NCBI RefSeq assembly: GCF_041956535.1
Contig: NW_027192213.1
Span: 115,111-179,110 of the forward strand
Direction of reading: 5' to 3'
Length of the DNA stretch: 64,000 nt
Source of the DNA: Calcarisporiella thermophila CBS 279.70
Taxonomy: Eukaryota > Calcarisporiellomycota
Shown here: positions 36,241 to 46,192 of the stretch, in pieces
Numbering within the stretch: position 1 is the first letter of the stretch
Layout: the number at the start of each line of letters is the position of its first letter
Position numbers and translations under genes: made by a program
Notes under the pieces: generated by a model
The model's input: the letters and a program-made list of their open reading frames with translations, nothing else
What the model was told of the DNA's origin: nothing
The model's database searches: none

Positions 36241-38317
36241 ATGAGAACCATAACATTAATAGCCCTCGTGCTGACATTCACCTGCACCGTCAAGAGTGCC
36301 GCCGTCTCCAGGCGTGGCCTCCTGGACCAGGTCGCCAATAACGCCCACGTCATCGACCACATCAACCTGTTCAACTCCATCGTCAACTCCAATCCCCAGA
36401 CCGCCGAAAACTCAAATGCAAACACGAAGGCCTCCGGCCCCGGCAACAACTCCATTTTCCAGAAGCAGAAGAAGAAGTCGCACCACCACCGCCACCATAG
36501 GAAGAAACATAGGCACAAGCACTGGAGCAGGAGTCTGGAGGAGAAGGAGAAGCGCGGGGTCGTGGACGAATCGGCCAACCAGGCCCATATCGTAGACCAC
36601 GTTAGAATCGCAAATGCCAACGTGGATTCCAACGGGATTGTGGGCGAGAATAGCAACACGAATACCAAGGCAAGTGGGCCCGGCGACAATGCGGATCTGG
36701 GAAGGGCGGTGGGGGAGGGCCTCTACCAGCAAATGCATAACAAGAGAAGACTAGGCGGCCAAGAGAGTGAGGAGCTGCAGAAGCGTGGGCTCCTGGACAA
36801 CAGCGTGAACGGGCTCGATCTCATTGACCACCTATCCCTGATCAACTCGATGGTGAACTCGAATCCCCAGAACAGCGAGAATCGCAACGCAAATACCAAG
36901 GCGAACGGGCCCGGGAACAACTCGAATTATGCAAAGCAGGGAGGCGAAGGCATCTACAAGAAGAAGCACTGGCGCCGTGGGCTGATCGATAATGCGGTGA
37001 ACAACGCAAATCTCCTCGGCCACATCTCGATCTTCAACTCCATGGTGAACTCGAACCCGCAGGACAGCGAGAACCGAAACGTAAACACANNNNNNNNNNN
37101 NNNNNNNNNNNNNNNNNNNNNNNNNNNNNNNNNNNNNNNNNNNNNNNNNNNNNNNNNNNNNNNNNNNNNNNNNNNNNNNNNNNNNNNNNNNNNNNNNNNN
37201 NNNNNNNNNNNNNNNNNNNNNNNNNNNNNNNNNNNNNNNNNNNNNNNNNNNNNNNNNNNNNNNNNNNNNNNNNNNNNNNNNNNNNNNNNNNNNNNNNNNN
37301 NNNNNNNNNNNNNNNNNNNNNNNNNNNNNNNNNNNNNNNNNNNNNNNNNNNNNNNNNNNNNNNNNNNNNNNNNNNNNNNNNNNNNNNNNNNNNNNNNNNN
37401 NNNNNNNNNNNNNNNNNNNNNNNNNNNNNNNNNNNNNNNNNNNNNNNNNNNNNCCCCAGAACAGCGAGAATCGCAACGCAAACACCAAGGCGAACGGGCC
37501 CGGGAACAACTCGAATTATGCAAAGCAGGGAGGCGAAGGCATCTACAAGAAGAAACACTGGCATCGTGGACTCGAGAAGCGCGGGCTGCTCGATAACAGC
37601 GCCAATGGGCTCGACCTCATCGACCACCTTTCCCTGATCAACTCGATGGTGAACTCAAACCCCCAAAACAGCGAGAATCGAAATGCAAACACAAAGGCCA
37701 ACGGGCCTGGAAACAACTCAAACTTCGCGAAACAGCGGGGAGAAGGTATATACAAGAAGAAGAAGCATTGGCGACGTGGGCTTCTAGACAACACGCTCAA
37801 TAACCCCGATATCATCGACCACATTTCAGCCATCGATTCCACCGTAAATTCAAATCCCCAAGATAGCGAGAATCGCAATGCAAACACCAAGGCTTCTGGC
37901 CCAGGAGACAATTCAAACATATCCAAGCAAGGGGGAGAGGGCTTGTACTTCAAACACCACAGCCCCCACCATCACTGGCGGAGGAACACGGAGAACCGCA
38001 ACGCCAACACGGAGACCAATGGGCCCGCCACCACCAACACCCTGGGCTTCCTTGGAAATGGGGGAATTGCAGGACTTTTCGCCCAACGCCCGCCCGCTCG
38101 GGCCACCTCAAGACCCCCTTTGGTACGTCGTGGTCTTCTCGACAACACCCTGAATGGGGCCGACATCCTGGACCACATCAGCCTTCTTGACTCCATGGTC
38201 AACTCTAACCCGCAAGAACAGGAGAACCGCAATGCAAACACGAAGGCATCGGGGCCTGGAAACAACTCCAACCTGGCAAAACAACGGGGCGAAGGAATAT
38301 ATTATAAGCATTATTGA
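36241..38317 (+). CDS. Secreted multi-repeat precursor with Kex2-type dibasic sites (interrupted by N gap)
   Basis: No introns are needed. A signal peptide (MRTITLIALVLTFTCTVKSA) is followed by repeats that each begin with Gly directly after a dibasic pair (RR or KR): starts at 36316, 36556, 36787, 36979, 37583, 37778 and 38132, with at least one more in the gap. A typical unit is about 64 residues: GLLDNSVNGLDLIDHLSLIN, then SMVNSNPQNSENRNANTKAN, GPGNNSNYAKQGGEGIY and KKKHWRR. Divergence is greatest in units one and two, and unit seven carries an inserted partial repeat. No Cys occurs in the mature part. The layout matches Kex2-processed repeat proteins of fungi, which release several similar peptides in the Golgi (wall repellents, pheromones, cyclic-peptide precursors). 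I do not recognise this family, and peptide function is unknown. Confidence 0.85.
36316..38314 (+). repeat. Tandem repeat of about 190-200 bp coding the Kex2-type units
   Basis: At least eight units by position, seven with visible starts. Units 3, 4, 6 and the visible end of 5 are close to identical in the ENRNANTKANGPGNNSN core, while 1, 2 and 7 have diverged or carry insertions (His/Lys-rich tail in unit 1; 50-residue insertion in unit 7). The near-identity of the inner units explains the assembly gap. Confidence 0.85.
37090..37453. other. Assembly gap (364 N) inside the repeat gene
   Basis: Sequence before the gap is in frame up to NVNT; sequence after resumes at PQNSENR one base out of that frame. 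The true gap length must therefore be a multiple of three (for example 363), so 364 is an estimate. From the unit length, a remainder of about 53 residues plus one whole unit would fit. Confidence 0.9.
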
Positions 38318-39298
38318 TATTAATATTGTTTGAAAATATAGCCGTTAAATTAATGAATTTTATAGATTTTAATAAATTTTTTAATATTATTATATGGTAA
38401 GCTCGAATATCCGAAAACTACTCTGTGTATCAGTTAATATGGAAAAAGAAATTAGCGATGGTGCTTTTTATGTCATCCGCTGGATTGAGAAGCAACAGGG
38501 CTAGGGTTGCTAACCTAAATTTGTGGAGAAAAAGCTGAGCAACCCAACAACTGACCGAAGTGTCTCTCCTCGGCTGTCCTTTTTTTTTTTAATTGAGGGC
38601 TTTCCTCCCAATTTGATTATCCGAATTCAAGCGAGAACGAGCAGCACCTAGCCAAGGGTCATCTTTTATTCCTCTTGGGCCCACTCGCGAATGTCATCTA
38701 TCCTCTAATTCTATTATTCTCCCTTCTCTTATCATTTCTTCTAATTCAAGGTTTTTATTTGGAAAAGTAGAAGAGGAAGAGAGCTTAAAAACGGTGAAAA
38801 GGAAAAAAAGAGTTGGTTTAATGAAAAAAAGCTTTTTTTGCTCCAAACTACCCCTTTAATATTTTTCCTAATATTTTTCGCTTTATTACGTGCTGGCCTT
38901 TTCTTATATTTTATTTCTCCTCCTAATCATTGCCAATTGATATTTTTGCCACCCCTTGGTATCGCATTTCTGTTAGCCAGTTTGCCTCGCCTATTTTAGT
39001 CGGTGAGTTGGGATGGAATCGGGATGGACGGAGACTTTACCTGAGGATTCTAAGAATGCTGACGCCTCTTATCTTTTTTTTTTTTGATAGTGGAGAAACC
39101 GAAGCTAGTTATCATTCAAGTTATCAAGTGTGCATTAAAAGGAAGCAGCGGTGAGTGCTCTCCCTCATTTCTTGTTCTCTGTGCTCTCCCTCCTGGTGGA
39201 GACGCGTCATCTAATGCAATTTCCCTCATTCCCCTATTTAGATTGAAAACTTCATCCTTGCGTAAGCACATTCCCGGCAAAGATTTTTAAAAAACATT
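38318..39298. other. Intergenic and probable leader region of the CSL gene
   Basis: 981 bp. Two well-formed intron-like segments (39003-39090 and 39151-39241, GTGAGT donors, T-rich acceptors) precede the CSL start. The 60 bp between them has an open frame (VEKPKLVIIQVIKCALKGSS), so it may be 5' UTR or a coding exon of an extended N-terminus. I cannot decide. The rest is AT-rich with no gene seen. Confidence 0.4.
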
Positions 39299-42200
39299 AT
39301 GGATCAGGGATTTACCGACAGCGTCTATTACTCCGACCGACTCCAATCGCATCTGGCCCGCAAGCGCAAGTCCGAACCCTCATGTTTTGCAGACTATTCT
39401 TCCGCCCTCAATCTCGACACTTCCAACGTGGAGTTTCCTCCTAGTGGTGGCGTCGCAAAATGGGAAGAGGCCATGCGCCCGGATGAGGTGGTTTGGCCGG
39501 TCACGAGCAACAGTAACAGTAGCTGCGGCGGTGGTAGCACTACCAGCAGCGGGATGGAGGCTTACTCCCGCGATAGTATCATGGGCGTGGATCCGATTTT
39601 CGGCTATGCCAATAACGAGGGCGAGATGGGTTTCCCGAATGGAACCGCCAATTTCGAAATGGATTTCGAGAACGGCGAGGGCATGATGATGGGTAACGAC
39701 GGGATGAGGAGCACGGGGCCGAATATCAGTGGAGATTCTGCTGGAAGTTTTGCCGCCATGGATTCTGGGTTTGGAATGGCAGGGATCGATCGATGGGACG
39801 GTGCGCCATTGGATCCTACGGGACGCAACACCATGGAGGAGGCAATGACAAATGTGTCCAACATGACGAATACCTCGGCTGGCGCGGGAATCGCGGAGCG
39901 GAGGCGTGCCCGCCCGCAGATGCTCCGTCTCAACAACCTCGATATGAACTTCGCCTATGCCGCGGCGGCGGCAGCCGCCTCCGCACCCAACAACGAAATG
40001 TTTCCAGGAGAGTCCCCGCTTACTCCCGCGTTTTTTTCCCCCGCATTTGCTGAGGCGCTTGCGGCGATTGATGCTGCGGCCCACGCTGGAGCAGGGGAGG
40101 CGAGGATCTTTAGCGGCGTTGAGCCCGGTATCAACGAGGTCTTCATGGGGGCTCCGGCCGCCGAATTCCCAAGGGCAATATTTGGCGGAGCCGTAGGCGG
40201 AGAAGAGGGCCGAGAGGCTGAGGGCGGAGGAGTAGTGGACCCTGGTGCTATTCACCCCCGAGTCGAATCCTCGCTCCCCACCCCCACTACCGCTACGATA
40301 CCCGCCGCCCTTACCCAGGCCCCCGTTGCAACTCGCCCAGTCTCGACTGGAAGTAATAAGGTACGACGTCCGACCTCACGGCGAAACTCGCGCTCCTCGG
40401 TTAAGAGCCCCGTAAACTCGGTTCCCAACTCTCGAGCAACCACCCCCCCCAGTCCTCCGAAACGGCTCACCTCGTACAAAGAGGAAGACGAAGACGAAGA
40501 AGAGGCGGGAGGTTTTGAAGGCAGGCATGATAAGGCGATGGGGCGCCCGGACACTAGCAACTCAAATAAAACTGCCGCTGTCATGCAGGACGTGGAGCGG
40601 TATCTCGGCTATCCCCTTGCGGCCGGCGAAAGACGACTCCTCATCTTCACTTCCAAGGTAGCGCAAAAATCGTACGGCACTGAAAAGCGCTTCCTCTGCC
40701 CACCTCCCATTGCGCTACTCCTCGGTGTAGGGTGGTGGCCTTCAAAGCTTGCGGTGGGTGTCTCTGGTGAGCCGCAGCTCACCCCGATTGAATGGACCAC
40801 CAACGAGGGCACTGTGCTGGAGGAGGATAGGGCGCCGCCGGAGGGAGAAGACGTGGTTATGGGGCGGTGCATTGCGAAGCAGTTGTATATCAATGACGTG
40901 GATGAAAAACGAAAGCGCGTGGAGGTTGTGGTGAAGGTTAGTGAGGGCAATGTGCCGGGTGGGACCTACTCAAGCCGACCAATTAAGGTGATTTCAAAGC
41001 CTAGCAAGAAGAGACAAAGCGCAAAGAACATTGAATGTGAGTTAACTTTCTACCGGGAAATCCTAACTCTCCGTCGATATTACCCCTGACAGAATTTGCT
41101 AACCAACTCCATTTTTTTTCTATTATTTTGTTGGATATGGCACAGTGTGTATCCATCACGGCACCACCATTGCGCTCTTTAACCGAATCCGCTCGCAAAC
41201 GGTCTCCACCAAGTATCTTGGCACTGACACCCACGATCGCTATCACCTTGTCAACCCCAAACAATCCACCCCGCCCATGGAGAACGCAGTTTTCGTGGCT
41301 CGTACAAGCGGATGGGACCCCTACGTGATTTGGATTGTAGACTTACGGCAACACGAGCCGGCTACCCCACCATTCCCCGGATGTCCATCCCCACCCGCAA
41401 TTGCTCAGGCCGGCCCCCAGGTGCCGGTACACTATAACCAGCCCGTGGTGTTGCAATGCTTGACCACTGGGCTTGTAAGCCCGGTGATGATCATAAGGCG
41501 GGTGGACAAGGGAAGCTGGGTCGTGGGGGGAGGTGCAGCGCCTGGAGTCGTTGGAAGTGGCCTACACGGAAGAGCGGGTTTATGGGGCGAGGAGGGGATC
41601 GGGGACCCAGTATCTCAGCTGCATAAGGTCGCCTTTGAGATTCGAGACGTACACGCGGGCGATTTTGTGGATCCGTCACGACCAGGAGTGTATCTGGCAT
41701 GTTTGCCAGAGGGGGTCGGCCAAGGCAGGGCCGTGGAAGGGAGCAGAAAAAGCTTGACCCCGATAGCAGAGGGCGGCTCCGGAGTGCTGGGGTGGGGCAG
41801 TGGGGGATGGGTATCTCCCTCTCAGCAGCATGCACAGAGACATTCCCCCTCCGACCAAGAAGAAGGCCAGGAGGGAGAAGGAAGCGAGGCTGAAGAGCCG
41901 CGCGCCGTAACTGCATGCGTGGAAGAGGGGCGTGCCGTTCGGAAACGTAGAGTATCCCTGAACGGTTCTGGGTTTGGTGGCACCGGAGGAGGTCGCCGCC
42001 GAGTGAATAGCGTTGGGGCAGGGCTGGGAATGGAAACCTCGCGACTGAGCGAGCACCATCAACAGCACACGGGCGGAAGAAGGCGCAGGATGAGCGCCAG
42101 CGTGTCCGAGAGTAGTAGCCGCGGAGTCGGAACAGGTGGCGGAGGATTTCTTGCTAGTGCATGGACGGAAGATGTAACGGACTTTGGGGTGTGGACCATT

Positions 42201-42443
42201 GTTGGGACGGACGTGGCACTGCACTCGTTTCTACCCACGTATAGCACGGGTGAAGAGCAAGAGCTAGAGGAAGAGGAGGAGGAGGAGGTCGGGCCGGTGG
42301 GAGTGAAGGAGGTTGTGGAGGGGGTGGAGATGGGGGTAGAGGACGAGGGGAGTAGACACTTGATGAACGCCATGCCAGTAGGTGTAGAGTCAGTCAACTC
42401 AGGATGGTCTGGCGGGGTTGCACGCGGCATGGTACGTGGGTGA
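39299..42443 (+). CDS. CSL-family (CBF1/RBPJ/Su(H)) transcription factor, apparently without C-terminal IPT domain
   Basis: Exons 39299-41036 and 41146-42443 give 1011 residues. A long low-complexity N-terminus (about 420 residues) precedes the Rel-like DNA-binding domain: LLIFTSKVAQKSYGTEKRF, LCPPPIALLLGVGWW, IAKQLYINDVDEKRK and IKVISKPSKKRQSAKNIE. The beta-trefoil domain follows: LCIHHGTTIALFNRIRSQT, VSTKYLG, VHYNQPVVLQCLTTG, MIIRRVDKGSW, GDPVSQLHKVAFEIRD and finally DFGVWTIVGTDVALHSFLP, with an insertion of about 140 residues before this last strand. After it come an acidic run and a stop; the C-terminal Ig-like domain seen in RBPJ and in yeast Cbf11/Cbf12 is not found. Binding to GTGGGAA-type sites is expected. 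The end could be incomplete, since a GTACGT donor lies at 42433. Confidence 0.87.
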
Positions 42444-43049
42444 ATTGCTTGATATAACTTGTAAAAAATTCCTTTTTATTCAACAAAAAGGAGAAATGCT
42501 ATCGGAAAAATCGTGGATTTAGGTGTCTGCAATTTTATTTTTATGAATATATAGTTATAAATATACGTACAATAAGTTACTTCTCTTTGTATATGCTTAA
42601 CTTCACTTTAAGATATTTTTTTTCCTCTTTTTCCTCCTCCTTTGGATAATCGTCTATATTGTTCCATTTTCTTCTTATTCGTCTTTCGAGTAACTTCTAT
42701 GTATTGCAATTCTCTTTTATTTTCCTTTTTTCTTTTTTCTTTTTTTTTTTTTGTTTTCAAGTATTTATACTCGACTGATTTTTCTCTAAATGCAAAAATG
42801 ATTTATATGTCAAAGAGTTTATTCGAGAGGTAAAAGAGAAAAAAAACAAACAAATATATATTATATATATATAAGGAAAAGAAAATAAAACACAGAAGAG
42901 TATTTTTAGGCAAAAAGTGATGTAAGCTAACACATGAAAAAAAAAAAAAGATTTTGGGGAAAGAAAAGTCCATTAGACCTCTTGGATTTTGTTGTGCTTA
43001 ATTATTTTTGAGCTATGAGAGCAGAGAGCAAACGACCCTAGCTGGCTAT
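42444..43049. other. Convergent intergenic region CSL gene / nucleolin gene
   Basis: Very AT-rich, T runs then A runs, as for facing 3' ends. No downstream exon coding an IPT domain for the CSL gene could be found by eye. Confidence 0.45.
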
Positions 43050-44405
43050 CTAATCATCGCCAAAGGTGATCTTTTTACCCTGGAACTCCTGCACTGACCC
43101 GCGGTTGGCTGCCGCTGCCCGGTTGGGTGTTCCTCCACGACCGCCACGGCCGCCACGTCCACCCCGACCTCCACGGGGGGTTCCTCCGCGACCTCCACGC
43201 CCACCCCTAGGGGTACCACTGCCACCCCCATCTCTCCGCTGGCCGGCAAAGTCCAACCGTACATTGCGTCCGCACAGATCGGTCTCATTGGCGGCAATAG
43301 CAGCCTTAGCGGTTTCAACATCGGGGAACTCAACATAGCCAAAGCCCTTGAACCGGCCGGTCTCGCGGTCAGTGGGCAGACGGACAGACACCACCTCACC
43401 ATAGGACTCAAAGAAGGACCGAACGTCGTCTTCGGTGACGTTGAAGGAGAGATTGCCCATGAAGAGGGTGTTGCTCTCCTCGGATTGGGGCTGATTGTTA
43501 AACTGCTTGCGGTTCTGTCCAGGGGTAGCCGACTTGTCACCTCGTGGGTTGGCAAGATCGACACGGATAGCACGACCGTCGACCTCCTTGCCCGCAAGGC
43601 TGAGAGCCTTTTGTGCCGCCTCACCATCAGCAAAGTCAACATATCCGTAGCCCTTTGACCGGCCTGACTCACGCTCGGTCACAATGCGAGCGCCTGTGAC
43701 CTCACCACATTCAGCAAACACCTCCATGAGTGAATTTTCGTCAGTATTCCAGGAGAGATTTCCAACAAACACGGACTGAGGTTCAGACTCAACACGGCCT
43801 TTCTTAGCATTAGGGGTCTCGGCATCATCGGTGCGCTTGCGCTTCTTCTCAGATTCGACCTCCATCTCTTCCTCGGACTCAGACTCTTCAGAGGAAGACG
43901 ACTCTTCCGACGAGGACTCTTTTGATTCTTCCTTTTCTTCCTCCTCCTCCTCTGAGGATGACTCGTCGCTGGATTCTTCTTCCGATGATTCCTCCTTCTT
44001 GCCCTTGGCCTTAGGCTTCTTTTCTTCTTCCTCTTCTTCGTCAGAGGACTCCTCCGAGGATTCATCCGAAGATTCCTCCTTTTTGGCACTAGCCTTTACA
44101 GCTTTGGCAGGGGCCATCTCCTCTTCCTCATCCTCGCTGGATGAATCGCTGCTCTCTTCTGAAGACTCCTCTTTCTCTGAAGCAGATTCCTTCTTCTCAT
44201 CCTCGGAAGACGAGGATGAAGACTCATCGCTTGACTCCTCTTCAGAAGACTCTTCCTCTGAGGATGATTCCTGCTGTTTCTTCTTCTCCTCTGCCTTCTT
44301 TTGTTCTACCAACTTCTTTTTCTCGGCGGTTTTGGCACCCTTCTTCTCGGCGGTCGCAACCTTCCCGTTCACACCGTTTGCTTTTTTAACGCTAGATTTA
44401 CCCAT
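43050..44405 (-). CDS. NSR1: Nucleolin-like protein (Nsr1/Gar2): acidic-Ser repeats, two RRMs, RGG tail
   Basis: Intronless, 451 residues. A Lys-rich start (KKANGVNGK, KKGAKTAEKKK) is followed by about 170 residues of Ser/Glu/Asp blocks broken by KAVKASAKK-type basic patches, typical CK2 targets. Two RNA-recognition motifs follow: SVFVGNLSWNTDENSLMEVF with GYGYVDFA, and TLFMGNLSFNVTEDDVRSFF with GFGYVEFP. The C-terminus is a Gly/Arg-rich region with GGRGGRGG repeats and a short FQGKKITFGDD end. This order is that of yeast Nsr1, fission-yeast Gar2 and animal nucleolin, which act in pre-rRNA processing and 40S assembly in the nucleolus. The gene diverges from the Ett1-like gene across 243 bp. 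Confidence 0.95.
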   Translation of the reverse strand: MGKSSVKKANGVNGKVATAEKKGAKTAEKKKLVEQKKAEEKKKQQESSSEEESSEEESSDESSSSSSEDEKKESASEKEESSEESSDSSSEDEEEEMAPAKAVKASAKKEESSDESSEESSDEEEEEEKKPKAKGKKEESSEEESSDESSSEEEEEEKEESKESSSEESSSSEESESEEEMEVESEKKRKRTDDAETPNAKKGRVESEPQSVFVGNLSWNTDENSLMEVFAECGEVTGARIVTERESGRSKGYGYVDFADGEAAQKALSLAGKEVDGRAIRVDLANPRGDKSATPGQNRKQFNNQPQSEESNTLFMGNLSFNVTEDDVRSFFESYGEVVSVRLPTDRETGRFKGFGYVEFPDVETAKAAIAANETDLCGRNVRLDFAGQRRDGGGSGTPRGGRGGRGGTPRGGRGGRGGRGGRGGTPNRAAAANRGSVQEFQGKKITFGDD

Positions 44406-44593
44406 ATTTATAGGAAATTATAGGAGTGAGAGGGATATAGAGGAAAGTAGAGAGGAAAAGAGAGAGTGGTAAAGGGTAAGAAAGTAAACAGAAAAAAAAT
44501 TAGGACGGTTTTTTTGTGAAATTTTGTTTACTTCTGTGACTTGCTATCTGTTGAGGGTAATTTTTAATTATATCCGTGCTTATTGTCTACCAA

Positions 44594-44621
44594 GAGGGTA
44601 GAGGGTAGAGGGTAGTGGGTA
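44594..44621 (+). promoter_or_regulatory. Four 7-bp GAGGGTA-type repeats in the NSR1 / ETT1 shared promoter
   Basis: Three exact GAGGGTA copies and one GTGGGTA lie end to end, 28 bp before the Ett1-like start codon. GGGTAA also occurs at about 44475. Telomere-like or Reb1/Tbf1-like G-rich motifs are common near ribosome-biogenesis genes in fungi, so a bound factor is possible; this is inference. Confidence 0.35.
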
Positions 44622-44648
44622 GAAGCCATTAAAATATTTGAAAATAAA

Positions 44649-46192
44649 ATGACAGAACCCAAGCGTCCTCGTGGGCTAAAACGTTCTACAGAAGATGCTA
44701 ACACCGAAGTAACAGAAAAGCGCCCGAAGCAATTGGGGGAGAATGAGGTCGAACAAGAGGGCAATGAGGAGACAGAAACACTAGTGTTTCGAGGCGAAGG
44801 CGCGGAAGAAGTCGACGACATCAAGGAGCTTCGCATGATATACGAAAGTGCAGTGGAAAAGCTAGGTAAATTATCTCGCCTCAGCCTAAGGGGAAAGTTA
44901 TTAATCAGTCTTCCTTTTCTCCTTCCAGGCTCCAGTGCACCCAAGTCAGCGCTCAGCCTTCTGCGCGGAGCTATTCATGAATGTGACCGCATTCTTCGCA
45001 CCCAGCCGGAAAACCAGCGCCCTCCTTATATCTTCTATTGGGTATATGCAAGTGCATTACAAGATTTGGGAGAGCTCCTAGAGGCGGATGGCGAAGAATC
45101 TTGTATTCCATATGTGGATGAAGCTTTGGACCGGTTGGAGCGAGGGGCGGAGAGGCTAGAAGAAGCAGAGGAAGGCGACAAGGAAGAGGGATGGAAGCTT
45201 TGGCTGGCATTCGGGAATGCACTAATGAAAAAAGTATGGCTTTTCTTCAGCCCATTCTTTTGGTGTATCTTGTTCCTTATTCTTTGCTTATTATTAGGCA
45301 ACGCAGGCGCTTAAAGAAAATAACAAAAAAAGATCCTCCAAAGGCAAGGATAAACGTCGAAGTGATGAAGAATTCGCCGTTCAGGCGGTCGAAAAATTCG
45401 AGCAGGCTTCTGCTGAGAGGTGGGAGAGCGCAAGGAATGAGGTGTTGATGCGAGCAGCAGATTTGGTGCAGGCCTTTGGAGACTTACGTGAGGATTGGGA
45501 TGGTCGCGAAAAATGGAACCTTTGGGCAATTAGTAAATATGAAATTGCGATTAAACGTATGCAAAACTCCTTTGGATATTTCTCGTAACATCCACTGATG
45601 AGCGCTCTTGTTAACCATTAATAGCGGAATCGAACCCACTGGCAGCGTACACTGGGCTTGGAAGCTGCTACCTTTCGCTCGCAAATTACTGGTTAGAGCA
45701 AATCGATTCCGATGAAGGAGAGGAAGGAGCCGAGGAAAAAGAAACAAATGAAGAAGAGTTAACCGAAGAGGAAAAGAAGGCAGCAGGATATTTGGAGAAG
45801 AGTAAGCCCTATGGTCTAGAGCTAGCTCATCATATTCGCTGTACTAATATTGGATCCATTTTATTAGGTGTAGATTATTATAAACGTGCCCTCGATATTG
45901 CCAAGGAAAAAGACTGCATTAATAGTGAACTTCTTACTATGGTACCACTTTGTTACCTATAGCCTTTTATTAACTTTTCGTCAACATACTCATAATGCTT
46001 CTTTCTTTTTTTAACCAGCTCTCAGAAGCACTAATCAACTTAGCAAATCTTACCCTCAATGACGAGGAACAGACGGCGCTCTACCGGGAAGCTGTAACTT
46101 TATTGAAACAGGCTCGCGGCATGGGTCATACTTTGCCAGCTCAGTTCGAAGAGTTTATTGAAGAGTGGGAGCGTGAATTAGATGAGAACTAA
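44649..46192 (+). CDS. ETT1: Ett1-like protein (enhancer of translation termination)
   Basis: Exons 44649-44865, 44929-45233, 45298-45556, 45625-45801, 45868-45941 and 46019-46192 give 401 residues, close to yeast Ett1 (412). The start KRPRGLKRS is a basic, probably nuclear segment like yeast KRPLGLGK. Helical repeat regions follow: LLRGAIHECDRILRTQ (compare yeast NGIVHECDRLLR), SALQDLGELLEA, ALDRLERGAERLEEA, KYEIAIKRPESNPLAAYTG and YLSLANYWLEQ. The C-terminus has GYLEKSVDYYKRALDIAKE, SEALINLANL and EEQTALYREAVTLLKQ, which resemble TPR-type pairs. Yeast Ett1 works with Tma20-type factors in translation termination. The match is by eye and moderate; another TPR family is possible. Confidence 0.72.

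Noticed and set aside
36241-37596. Single frame read straight through the N gap (451 codons)
   Set aside because: After the gap that frame is out of register with the repeat; the real continuation is the frame ending at 38317.
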